Source of the DNA: Chrysaora quinquecirrha
Taxonomy: Eukaryota > Cnidaria > Scyphozoa > Semaeostomeae > Pelagiidae
Direction of reading: 5' to 3'
Assembly: GCA_014526335.1 (NCBI GenBank)
Contig: JACTAT010000003.1
Coordinates: 601,431-665,430, forward strand
Length of the DNA stretch: 64,000 nucleotides
Shown here: one piece after another, positions 55,064 through 64,000 of the stretch
Layout: the number at the start of each line of letters is the position of its first letter
How positions within the stretch are numbered: the stretch's first letter is position 1
Notes under the pieces: model-generated
Databases searched by the model: none
Seen by the model: only the letters and a program-made list of their open reading frames with translations
What the model was told of the DNA's origin: nothing
Program-made: the position numbers and the translations under genes

Positions 55064-55452
55064 ATCAGCAAGACGTCTGTGGAATCTATTTGTTGTTTTG
55101 TTCGTTTGATTGTATTCAGTCTTGAAATTACCTACACTTTCATGTCAAGTATGAAGTTTACTACAGTATTTCGCACGAGAGGAAGGGGTTCTTCCATAGA
55201 AAAGGTACCTGGGGATATGCCGCGCTAGAGGGTATACTTTTTCGGACTTCTAGTCTAGCTAAAGGTATACTTTTTGGCATTTTTGGTCTAACAAAGGGTA
55301 TCATATTTGGCAATGGAGCGGTCATGCTTTTGTCTTTACGTAGCCTTGGAAAGTAGAAATTTCATTGTAAACATTTTTAAAAGAAACTGGTAAAAGAATA
55401 AGCCGATCTTTGAATTTTCCAACAATTTTGAGCGCATTTGTCCAGCCAATGG
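55064..55452. other. Low-copy repeat remainder and GGTATACTTTTT-type repeats
   Basis: The first 110 bp continue the repeat of 51290. Then AGGGTATACTTTTT, AAGGTATACTTTTTGG and AAGGGTATCATATTTGG (55230-55310) form a degenerate short tandem repeat. It resumes on the other side of the next element (GGTATCATTTTGG, GGGGTACTATTTT, 56333-56410). Confidence 0.6.
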
Positions 55453-56327
55453 TGGCAAACCGGAAAAGTGGGACCCGGGACCATCAGGTGGGACCATGGG
55501 ACCCGGGACCCGAGACCATTACAGGTGGGACCATTGAGGTGGGACCATTAAGGTGGGACCATGGGACCCGGGACCCGGGACCATTAAAGGTGGGACCATT
55601 AAGGTGGGACTATGGGACCCGGGATCCGGGACCCGGGACCAATTAAAGGTGGGACCATTAAGGTGGGACCACAAAGGTGGGACCATGAGACCTGGGACCC
55701 GGGACTATTTAGGTGGAACCATTAAAGTGGGACCATTAAAGTGGGATCATGGAACCCAGGATTATTAATATGGGATCTGGGACAATTGGATGGATTTTTT
55801 GTTGGTTTGCCTTAATTGCTTTAAGAACCAACATTAATGAAGGCTCCTTTTACTGCAGAAATAGCTACGATTCTTTCCGGTATCTCCTTGGATCATTGTA
55901 CAATCAATAACAACAAGCAGAGACCAATTCAACTGATTTTTATGATAAGTAACAAAACATTCGATAAACACATATTTATTGAACAAAACAAGGAAGTCCT
56001 TGAACCCAACAGCAAACATTATAAAACTGATACAATTATTTGTATCAATTAAAGATGTACAATTATTGATACAATAATTTGTATTACTAATAATTGTATC
56101 TGCAAATAAAGGTTATAATAATTTTCGCAAGGTTGGTGGCAGGAACATCTTGGTGAATTGTACTCAAATCAACCGAACAACCATGTGCTATGCCATGAAA
56201 GTAACGAAAGCACAAAACTGAAATCAATGCTAAGCATGTGATCTTTGAGTGACCTTTCTCGAGCTATCTTGCAAAATTTAGGGTAATAACACCTGATGGT
56301 CCCGGGTCCCACTTTTCCGGTTTGCCG
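55453..56327. mobile_element. DNA transposon derivative with ~41-bp inverted ends and 7-bp target duplication
   Basis: TGGCAAACCGGAAAAGTGGG at the left matches CGGCAAACCGGAAAAGTGGG in reverse at the right, and the match continues through ACCCGGGACCATCAGG. CCAATGG lies at 55446-55452 and 56328-56334. The interior starts with a GGGACC minisatellite that seems to have grown out of the inverted end itself. No transposase frame. Confidence 0.9.
55484..55770. repeat. GGTGGGACCATTAA / GGGACCCGGGACC minisatellite
   Basis: About fifteen imperfect copies of (A)GGTGGGACCATT and GGGACCCGGGACC. The basic word GTGGGACCCGGGACCA is also part of the terminal inverted repeat of the surrounding element. The open frames in it are repeat artefacts. 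Confidence 0.88.
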
Positions 56328-56626
56328 CCAATGGTATCATTTTGGTAGAAATTGGTCTAGCCAGGGGTACTATTTTCTAGTAAAAATTAGTCTAACACAC
56401 GGTACCATTTTGAATATGCCGGCTGCAGAACCCCTACACAGAATTTAGCGAAGAAAGTTATAATAAAGTTATATTATATATTGATAAAGCATAAAGTACC
56501 CAATTTCTATTTTGAAACTTAGAATCGAGTGAATTGTGATTCAAATGAATTTTGTACTTAACTTTTTGAAAAACTTAAAAAAACATCTCGAGTTCTTCTC
56601 CAGCATGAAATTACCAAAGCCTAATA

Positions 56627-56995
56627 CACATTTTTTTTAATAAGGAACACCTTCATAAGGAACTCGAGGCTGACAATTCCCAAAAAATTAAGGAACTTTA
56701 AGGAACTGTCGAGGCTCGTATGAAAAACTTAGAAACTATTTTTTAAAGAAAAAGACGGCTTGTACGAAAAAGGAACAGAATTACGATATATTTCCAATCG
56801 TTCTTCCCCAAAAGACTCCATTTATACTTAAAGTTTGAAATGAAGAATAGTTTCTATGAATTTGCAATAAAAGTTAGCATTTACACATATCCCACGACAA
56901 GGAACAGTATAAGGAACTTTCAGCCTCATTTTGTTGAAAAATTAAGGAACTCCAGCCTCAACTGAGACCAAAGGTTCCTTACAAAAAAAGACGTG
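56627..56995. mobile_element. TA-flanked MITE with CACGCTTTTTTTT-like ends, copy 2
   Basis: The ends CACATTTTTTTTAATAAGGA and, in reverse, CACGTCTTTTTTTGTAAGGA are flanked by TA (56625-56626 and 56996-56997). Internal AAGGAACT words match the copy at 50480-50883, but this copy is more diverged. Confidence 0.82.
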
Positions 56996-56997
56996 TA

Positions 56998-57727
56998 ACG
57001 GCAGATACAGAGGTTTCCGAAAAGATAGGCTAATGTAAATATATCTAAAAGATCTGTAAAATATGGCTTATGGAATGATGGAATGGAATTATAGAATGAT
57101 GGAATGGTATCAAAATGCATAAATGCAAAGAAGAAGCAATTTCCAAGCATATTCCGACAATATTTTTACCTTTGAAAGTGTAAGGATACAAAAATAAAGC
57201 CACTCAATATTTCAGAAAAATATGGAGTGGCGAAATTTTTAAAAAATTACTCTCTTCTTTTTACTGAAACCTCCCCCCAAGGGTATCATATAAGCCTTAG
57301 AAACACATCTGAGTAGAAATTATGTACTGTATGAAGGTTTGGTGTTAACCCTACTGTATTCTTCCCAGGAGGGCAAAAAAGGCCTCCCCGACCAAACTTT
57401 CTAGAATAACTCGGAAAGAATAAGGCATTAGGTGCTAAAAACTCCTGACGTTATCTAAAAACTCATTGGGATTAATATTTTATTACATTTGTTGTCATAT
57501 ATTTGATCACGTGACCTCCAGTTGACCATAATTTTAGGCATGTCAACAAAAGCCAACTTCCAACACCCATAACTTCGTCCAAACAAGTAAGATTGCAATG
57601 AATCATACATCAAACGATTTGTCTTGATAGGTGCTTCTATTTAATATATAATATATCCTTTTTTGATGACATCTTTGTGACGTCACGTACATTATAAAAA
57701 CACAAATTTCTTTAACTTTCCTAAAGA
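56998..57727. other. No gene seen
   Basis: AT-rich; ATGGAATGATGGAATGG short repeats at about 57071-57108. Nothing else recognised. Confidence 0.4.
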
Positions 57728-57955
57728 GCTCCGGAGAATCGCTAAAGAGTTTTGGAACACTATGTGAAACCTTCCATTTCAAATAAAGATAAGTCTAAAA
57801 CGAAAATCACTCTGATTGAGGACGAGGAAGGTGCTGTAACTCTAAGTAACTTCTTTAGAATTGCGATAAACAACGAAAACATTTTGGATATTCCTGAAAG
57901 CTTTCCGTCTGACACTCCTCAGAGTATGAGCGTCAGAAATAGACCGAAACAATGA
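57728..57955 (+). pseudogene. LINE fragment (linker before RT), fossil
   Basis: The frame reads HYVKPSISNKDKSKTKITLI followed by an acidic stretch and FFRIAINNENILDIP. This resembles the segment before the RT domain in many LINE proteins (KPFISNK...ITLIE...FxxxFxNI). There is no RT after it, and it ends at TGA in a non-coding context. It is a short resemblance and could be coincidental. Confidence 0.4.
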
Positions 57956-58110
57956 ATTAAAGCGGAATTTATACCTAGGTGCGGCTCGAAATTGCACCTA
58001 TCGGAAATAGAAGCTCAATTGGCATTGCGAGAAGACCAGTAGAATTATTCTAAGGGTCCAAGTGAGAAAACGAACTCTGTCTCTTTCCGTCCAAACAGAA
58101 CCAGCTTTTT

Positions 58111-59175
58111 ATGTCCGAAGGACATAATAAAAGGGTGTTCGTGGAACGAATGTATGGATATATGCATGTATGTATGTATAGACGCTTTTTATGCCAAAAT
58201 GTAACAAAAGAAAAACCACAAATATGAGGAAGTAACTTTTGAAGTCGCCGTAAATGGATGTTAGCATACCAATTATTTGACAATTAGCAGCAATAACGAA
58301 TTTGTAAACATCCAGATGAGTCATCGTGGTTGAAGTTTTGGCAGAAGATTCTCGAAGCTCAATTAATTCTCAAAGCTCTGTATTTGCATATTGCATAATA
58401 AAATACTTTTATTAGCCTTTCGCGTTGCGCATGTTGTTGCCGATGTCCGATGTCGTTCACAGATCAGTGGATGTCGAGGTCATATTTATTTCGATTGGGT
58501 TCTTGTTGTGAGAAGATTCTCGACGTTCTTATGCGTGCCAATTTTCGTGTAAAGATGGGAGGAAATTCATCATCATCATCATCATCATCTTCAACATCTT
58601 TATCAACGTCGTCATCATTGTCGCGAATTTTATCGCCGTGCTTGAGCGCCATAGGTGCTACAAAAGAATTGCTCGTAGCTGAAATGAAGATGATTATGAT
58701 GATAACGACGATGAGCGTAATGAAGATGATGATGATGATTATTATGATTATGATTATGGTGATAATGATGATGATGACATTTTGCGAACATTTATTTGAC
58801 AATTTAACATTATTAAAGAACTTGTGAACATTTAAATGATTTAAGAGGAGAGGAAGTTGTGGCGCAGTAGAAATTGCTGCTGATCTCGTGTGACTTTGTT
58901 TATTTTTACTGTCGTCATCATGATCATAATGATTATGATCATCATTATCATCTTGTCTTATTGCATAACAAGATATTTAGTGGGGAAATCCCGAAAGAAA
59001 TGAGAGTTATCAACTGCGTCATGGAAATGTTTTCTGAATGATGTCGATGATGACGATGACAATTGTGATGATGATGATGCTGATGATGATGATGACAATG
59101 GTGATGATGATCATGATAACCATTCGATGATGATGATGATGACGATTGTGATGGTGATTGCTGTCCTTCGGACAT
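58111..59175 (+). mobile_element. Non-autonomous element with ATGTCCGAAGGACAT ends, copy 2
   Basis: ATGTCCGAAGGACAT at 58111-58125 and TGTCCTTCGGACAT at 59162-59175. The left 130 bp (GGGTGTTC, TATAGACGCTTTTT, GTAACAAAAGA, AACCACAAAT) match the right end of the 47440-48629 copy in reverse. Inside are GAT/CAT arrays (58565-58600, 58685-58780, 59035-59155) and GTTGTGGCGCAGTAG. Frames in the arrays are not genes. Confidence 0.7.
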
Positions 59176-59421
59176 TGCGATAGCGCGGCTATGTTTGTCA
59201 AGATGTGGACAGATTCCAAAACGCTGAGACAAAACGAGGATCTAGCCCCGCCTATTCGAAAACAATCCTCGTTGTAATTGTCTGCACGCTCTAGATGATC
59301 TAGTAAATGTTGTCCTATGGCAGAGTCATGTTTAAGGGTGGGTTGTTGCCTATAATTTCGAGGTGGTTGCTCCTTTGCCGAAAGCTGGGGTTACGAATAT
59401 TGGTAGGAACATGCTGTTTTA

Positions 59422-60177
59422 GGGCGCATCTACACGAGAGCTGAAAACGGCCGTTCTTAAATTCTTTTAGAGATTAAGCGAATTATCACCTACAGTTGCC
59501 GTGTAGATGGTCAAATTTGGTACTTTTTATCAAGAACGTTCTCGAGAACGGATGAAAGAAGCCGCTTGGGCAAGTTAAGCATCCCTTGGAGGTGCTTAAC
59601 CTTGTACAGTCCATTGTTTAACTAATCTGTGCTGTCATCAAAGATTAAAACTTTTCCAAAAGATTCAAATACAGAAAAACAAAATGACGGATGAAAAATT
59701 TTGAAATTACTAGTTTATTTTCTCATTTCCTTTTACAGAAGGTTTGCAGCGTTTGTTGAAGGGTTTTTGTTTCTCTTATGTTCATATTCATCTTGCTGAA
59801 AATTCAGCTTTTTTTTCAAACATAATAAATTTGACGGAGCAGAAGGGCGATACTAACGACGACGAATCAGAAGGGCAATGCCAGCCTTAAACATGTCACC
59901 TAAAAGCACTCTAAAGCAGCCATTTTTATAAAGGACTTTGAATGTCTTCTTAAATCCTTGTGCAATTTTTGTAACATAAATAAAATATAATAATGAAATA
60001 GAAAACCAAACATCTCGAATGCAGACAGTATGAAGGCTGTCATCAAATGATTACATTTAAAGTATCCTGCTGCTTTACGTCCCTGGAAAATATAAGCCGG
60101 AAAAACAGGAATTCAGCATTGGTCCATTGCTATCCTGCTGTTATGGTCAGGTTTTAAGCCCTCGTGTGGATGCGCCC
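59422..60177. mobile_element. TA-flanked non-autonomous DNA element, 756 bp
   Basis: The ends are GGGCGCATCTACACGAG and, in reverse, GGGCGCATCCACACGAG. TA lies on each side (59420-59421, 60178-60179), and the inverted match extends outward through TTTA/TAAA. The TA duplication suggests a mariner-like element, but the outward extension leaves the exact limits open. No coding frame. Confidence 0.75.
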
Positions 60178-60179
60178 TA

Positions 60180-61580
60180 AAGGAATCCCAACCTATATGG
60201 AGGCCGCTAAAGTTTGGTTTCCTATATAGGCCTTCAAAAATTGTTCCTCGAGTTCGTCTGTTCAACTATCAGTGTTGTATTGAGTTAGTTATACAGTATG
60301 TTGCAATTGGAATTTGATAGCTACATGAGAAAAATAATGGCCTTTTTTACAGTGCTTCCGCTGTTGTTTATCTAAAAATAGCAAAATTTTTAAATATTCA
60401 TCAGAATGGGACTAAAACTTTCAAAAAATATTTCCTTTCCAATTGTTTTGGTTAAATAGTGATAAAAACTCAATAATCTCAAGTTAAAGGAACAAATGGC
60501 AAAAAGTGAGAAAATGATTATAGCGTCATTATGACGTCATAGCCAAAGATAACACCAGACAATAAATGCTGGGAGTTAAAAAGTTCTCGAGTGCCGACAG
60601 GGTAGTCTTGCAATTTGTCTATTTTTGGTCAATACACCTGCTTATAAAATTCTCATACCGCAGTCCTGTGCCGCATGCTCTGTGAGCCAAAACAACAGTT
60701 TTCAAAATTTGAAGCTACTAAAAATATTATTAAGCTGTTTGTAAAATGCCAAAACAGCATTTTGATTGTCCAAAAGTGCCGACAGTTCATCAGAATATCT
60801 GAAAATTTAAGTACCGACGGGAGGGGCTAACTGAAATTCTGAGGGGACTCCTGCCCCCCCGTTCCCCGATGATAGCGCCATCCTTGGTCATAATGAATTA
60901 GATACCAACAGAACTTTGCACTTCCTATTAATATAAGAGCATAAATATTTTGGCTACCCCTTCTGAACAGCAGACGTATCTCAAATAAGCCCTGTCTACA
61001 GTAGATACAGTACACACTTTATTTAGAAGCCTAGAATTCTCTAAGACTGAAAAGATCTTCAGTTTTAAATGAATTAAATCCTTAAAATTGTTGAAAACTG
61101 AAAAGTAGCTCGTGCTCTTCGACATTATTTTCTTTTCTGGGCATTTAAATATTTGAAAATCTTTGTGAAATATTTGTGAGTCAGAGCTTCGAATTTCTTA
61201 ACAGCTCTGTAAGCCCAAGGTATAAGATCTTTATAAAACTTTGTTAAAAATGTGCCTCGCACGGTGCTAGCTGTTAAGATTGTTGAATTACAATGGCGTG
61301 TTTTTGGTGAATTAAAATTTAGAACTTGTAGAGAAAAACGTGGAAAATTAATCTTGAGGTATCAAAAACCAAGCTAAAGCGAAATCATCGATGTAATATG
61401 GGTTCGGTCCCACAATATAAACTGTCCGAGGCGACCGTAATGCATACAAAACGGTCGTTCAACGGCAGAGTAAAAGGACTCGATTTTTACGTGAAAATTG
61501 CTGATTGCACCAAGACGAAATTAGATTAACTTCAATTCTGCAAATATTGGTTAATCCGGCATACCCACAGCGACATGAGA
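60180..61580. other. No gene seen; contains the distal part of a low-copy repeat
   Basis: AT-rich sequence. 61140-61380 is related to 51560-51790 (TTTAAATATTTGAAAATC, GAACTTGTAGAGAAAAA, AAGCTAAA). A perfect TGACGTCA lies near 60532-60539. AGTGCCGACAG occurs at about 60591 and 60774. No coding frame. Confidence 0.4.
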
Positions 61581-61582
61581 GG

Positions 61583-61805
61583 GAGTCACTTTAGAATGAC
61601 ATAATATGATGCTAAAGTGCCCCCCCAGCTGTAACATTGGACAGGGGGACATTTTGGAATGACATTATGTGATGCAAAATTATCCCTCCTTGTGAAATTA
61701 GAGTTGTGACACTTTCGAATAATATAATATGATGCAAAATTGTCCCCCATTTCGAAATTAGAGGGGGGGACACTTTTGAATGACATAATATAATGCGTCC
61801 CCCAG
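61583..61805. repeat. Tandem repeat of about 62 bp, four copies
   Basis: GA(A/T)TGACATAATATGATGC followed by AAA(G/T)TGTCCCCC and a GAAATTAGAGGGGGGACAC-like half recurs four times with substitutions. Confidence 0.8.
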
Positions 61806-62563
61806 TAGCGAACGATTAGAAAGATGAAAAAGTTATGCGATTGTAAAGAACATAGAGCATGGTTGTCTTGATTGGATACATTGTATATCGGTCCCCTGAC
61901 AGTTTCGCATGGTTTTGTATAAGATGATTTTAATTCTTGGTGATGTCACAGTTATAACATGATTGTAATCATTCGTCATGTCAGAGCGTCATAGCCTAAT
62001 AAAATAGTGTTTCCAAAAAAAACATATTCAAAAGTCTTATTCAAAAAATGACAGTTGAGAAATCAGACACTTTGTTGGATTTTATTGTTTGTTTCTTGTT
62101 CGTGGTGGGGAATGGTTATTTGTAATAGGGTTTTCATTCGAGGAAAATCTGCATGCATACAATTAAATGTGGACAAGATGTAGACGGTTTCACTATACAT
62201 TTGTCAAAAATTTAGCCCCCCCCCCCTTTCAATTTTCAACGAAAATGGCAATAATAAGTATTCGATATTGATACTTGTGCGACTTTGCATTCACCTAAAG
62301 AGGTTATTGTCAAAAAATTGGAAAATGTTAAGCACTATCTCCGAAAGGAGTTTTGGCTGCTTAATTGCTGTTTACTCTTTTATGCAATTTATCAATAGAG
62401 AAATTCTGGACTATCACCAAATTTGGGAAGCTCAGAATATATTAAAGACTCTTTGTTTTCCCATATTCTTTGGTCTCGACAGCGAGAAACCAGCATTTGT
62501 TTTATTCTATTTAATGGATGCTTGTAGGTGCTAAAGTTTACTAATGAGCATTCTTTCCTTCAA
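61806..62563. other. Upstream region / intron of the SNTX-like gene, no other feature
   Basis: AT-rich with a C-run at 62216-62227. No upstream exon was identified. The end of this stretch is the splice acceptor before the SNTX-like coding exon. Confidence 0.5.
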
Positions 62564-62564
62564 G
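62537..62564 (+). promoter_or_regulatory. 3' splice site with branch point before the SNTX-like coding exon
   Basis: TTTACTAATGAGC (a near-ideal branch-point word TACTAAT) is followed by TTCTTTCCTTCAAG with the AG at 62563-62564. This predicts that the ATG exon starts at 62565 with a 31-base 5' untranslated part, so at least one upstream non-coding exon exists. Confidence 0.65.
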
Positions 62565-62595
62565 GTGTTTTGCAAGGAGGTGAAGCTGTTTTACA

Positions 62596-64000
62596 ATGGC
62601 AATGGAAGGAGCAAAAATCTACAGAGCTGCTCTGGGACGTTTTGCAAAACTTGGTGATTTGTATGACGCAAGAAGTGACCAATTTCTAAGCATCAACGCT
62701 TTGAAAAATTCTTTGACAGATGATGACATTTATGAAGAAGAAGCCAATAATGTTGATGTTGATTTTATTGTAACCGACTCGATCAAGGAGCAGTTTGATA
62801 AGCTTTCAATTGATGCAGAGCTCAGTTTGAGCATACTTGCGGGACTTGTCAAGCTCTCAGGATCTGCATCTTTTCTCAAGGATCAAAAATGCAGCTCAAG
62901 ATCTGCACGAATGACGCTGGCTTACTCAGTGCTCACAAAACATCAAGAAATCGATGGCATCAGAGCAAAGGTAGACAAAGATTTCCTAGAATCGATAGAA
63001 GCTACGCATATGGTAGTTGGCATAGACTGGGGAGCAAAATGCAATATTACTTGTGAATATGATAAATCCGACAACGAAGATGAAATGGAAGTAAAAGGAA
63101 AGCTTCAAGCTGAAGTTGAAAAACTGAAAGGACTTTCACTTAAAGGGGAGGCTAGGGTCGACATTGCTGAGAAAGATAAAGCCCAAGGTTGCAGCTTTTC
63201 CTATCACAGCAAATGTGACGTCAGTGATCTAAATAAGGACATCCCTTCAACCTTCGAAAGTGCGCTTTCTGTTGCAACCAAACTGCCATCGGTTGTCAAG
63301 AATACCAACAACGGCAAAGGAATTCCTATCACTGTGACAATGCTGTCACTGAATACGGTACGCAAAATGTGCAAAATGGAACAGAAAATTGACACCGCAT
63401 ACCGTCAGATTCAAGAGGGTGCAATCAAAAGATGCTTGAACACAATAGAGAAAGTCAATGAAACTCGTCTAAAGCTTCGTGATCTCGTGAAAGATCTCAT
63501 TGAAAACAAAGACTGCATTGACCCTGACGACTTCAGCAAGGCTCAGGAGCTGCAAAATAACTTTGAAATTGTGGAGACAAATTTCAAAAGCAAACTGGCC
63601 GAGGCGCTGATTGAAGTTCGTTCTTGTAAAAAGGAAGTGTCAGCAATCGAAGATGTAGAGAATGGATACCTTAGGGAAGAATATGCTCCTGGCAAGATCA
63701 GTGAAAAGTTGATGACGTTTGACTCAGTTCTTGGTAAAATCAAACTTATTAACTATCTACGCTCACGAAATGTTTTATATCTTGGAAGAAAAACAACATA
63801 TGAACTTGCTCTTCTTCAGAACAGGGACAGGAAGGTTTACATTTTATACATGAATTACTCATTAAAAGTTCAGAAACCTGATATTTGGCGGAAACAAACA
63901 GACCTTTTCTTTAGGTTACTATCAGGACACGAAGATGAAATGGCATACAAATTCATTGTGCTTGACAGTGAAATTCAAGGAAGTGTGTCTACAAAGGATG
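62596..64000 (+). CDS. SNTX/stonustoxin-like protein (MACPF-CDC superfamily), 5' part, runs off the window
   Basis: An uninterrupted frame of 468 codons starts at ATG 62596 (A at -3 and G at +4) and is open at the window end. The N-terminus has the LGxLYDAR hallmark (residues 13-26) of the stonustoxin/verrucotoxin family. Residues 1 to about 250 fit the MACPF/CDC-like domain of that family, closing with GKGIPITV (240-247). Residues about 255-370 are helical and charged, as in the FAT-like domain, and from about 380 the pattern fits the thioredoxin-like (THX) domain. There is no signal peptide or membrane segment, as in other family members. Fish members are pore-forming venom toxins, but the family is widespread in non-venomous animals, so toxicity cannot be inferred here. 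What follows the THX domain is not visible. It is the only intact host-like gene in the window. Confidence 0.88.
   Translation, partial: MAMEGAKIYRAALGRFAKLGDLYDARSDQFLSINALKNSLTDDDIYEEEANNVDVDFIVTDSIKEQFDKLSIDAELSLSILAGLVKLSGSASFLKDQKCSSRSARMTLAYSVLTKHQEIDGIRAKVDKDFLESIEATHMVVGIDWGAKCNITCEYDKSDNEDEMEVKGKLQAEVEKLKGLSLKGEARVDIAEKDKAQGCSFSYHSKCDVSDLNKDIPSTFESALSVATKLPSVVKNTNNGKGIPITVTMLSLNTVRKMCKMEQKIDTAYRQIQEGAIKRCLNTIEKVNETRLKLRDLVKDLIENKDCIDPDDFSKAQELQNNFEIVETNFKSKLAEALIEVRSCKKEVSAIEDVENGYLREEYAPGKISEKLMTFDSVLGKIKLINYLRSRNVLYLGRKTTYELALLQNRDRKVYILYMNYSLKVQKPDIWRKQTDLFFRLLSGHEDEMAYKFIVLDSEIQGSVSTKD

Noticed and set aside
55410..55768. Gly/Pro/Trp-rich ORFs
   Set aside because: They are translations of the GGGACC minisatellite.
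62268..62534. 88-codon ORF upstream of the SNTX-like gene
   Set aside because: It begins at a TTG, has no domain or conserved feature, and lies in the predicted intron.
62596..64000. Calling this gene a venom toxin
   Set aside because: The family includes many non-venom proteins. There is no signal peptide, the C-terminus is unseen, and no expression evidence is available.

Overview
This is a window of eukaryotic, repeat-dominated DNA. It has intron-type splice signals, LTR and non-LTR retrotransposons, many short DNA transposons with target-site duplications, tRNA-derived repeats and long tandem arrays. The repeat mix, together with an intronless-reading SNTX/MACPF-like gene of the kind common in anthozoans, suggests a cnidarian, probably a coral or sea anemone. 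This is an inference from family content; no marker gene proves it.

Layout. 1-4195: 3' part of a decayed Ty3/gypsy element (protease, RT, RNase H and integrase remnants, polypurine tract, 3' LTR). 4196-15790: three nearly collinear copies of an undescribed ~1.4-2.1 kb repeat (called R here) plus truncated copies. They carry a 90-bp minisatellite, a small mariner-like MITE, a solo LTR and a young BEL/Pao element (12332-15693) that keeps Gag-protease but has lost RT and most of the integrase. 15790-20670: a dead LINE (endonuclease plus RT, minus strand) inserted in one copy of a duplicated segment rich in GAT. 20671-20850: an orphan terminal exon.

23926-49338: a composite higher-order repeat of about 4-5 kb per cycle, built from ordered modules called A to K. 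Two different tRNA-like modules are embedded in it, and one module is inverted in one copy. A 4.6-kb block at 41739-46304 splits it. That block is a ~1.5-kb unit repeated three times, and each unit holds an 83-codon minus-strand ORF preceded by 7 or 8 copies of a 109-bp repeat containing CRE-like and GCATGCGC motifs.

47440-60177: a dense field of non-autonomous DNA transposons, several with exact target duplications (8-bp hAT type, TA mariner type, 7 bp), including paired members of the same family and two insertions with a related uninterrupted sequence in the window.

62564-64000: the only convincing host protein gene, the 5' 468 codons of an SNTX/stonustoxin-like (MACPF-CDC superfamily) protein, preceded by a good branch point and 3' splice site. 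It runs off the window end. Almost everything else is mobile or repeat DNA, so the genes here do not form a pathway; the interest lies in repeat architecture and this one gene.
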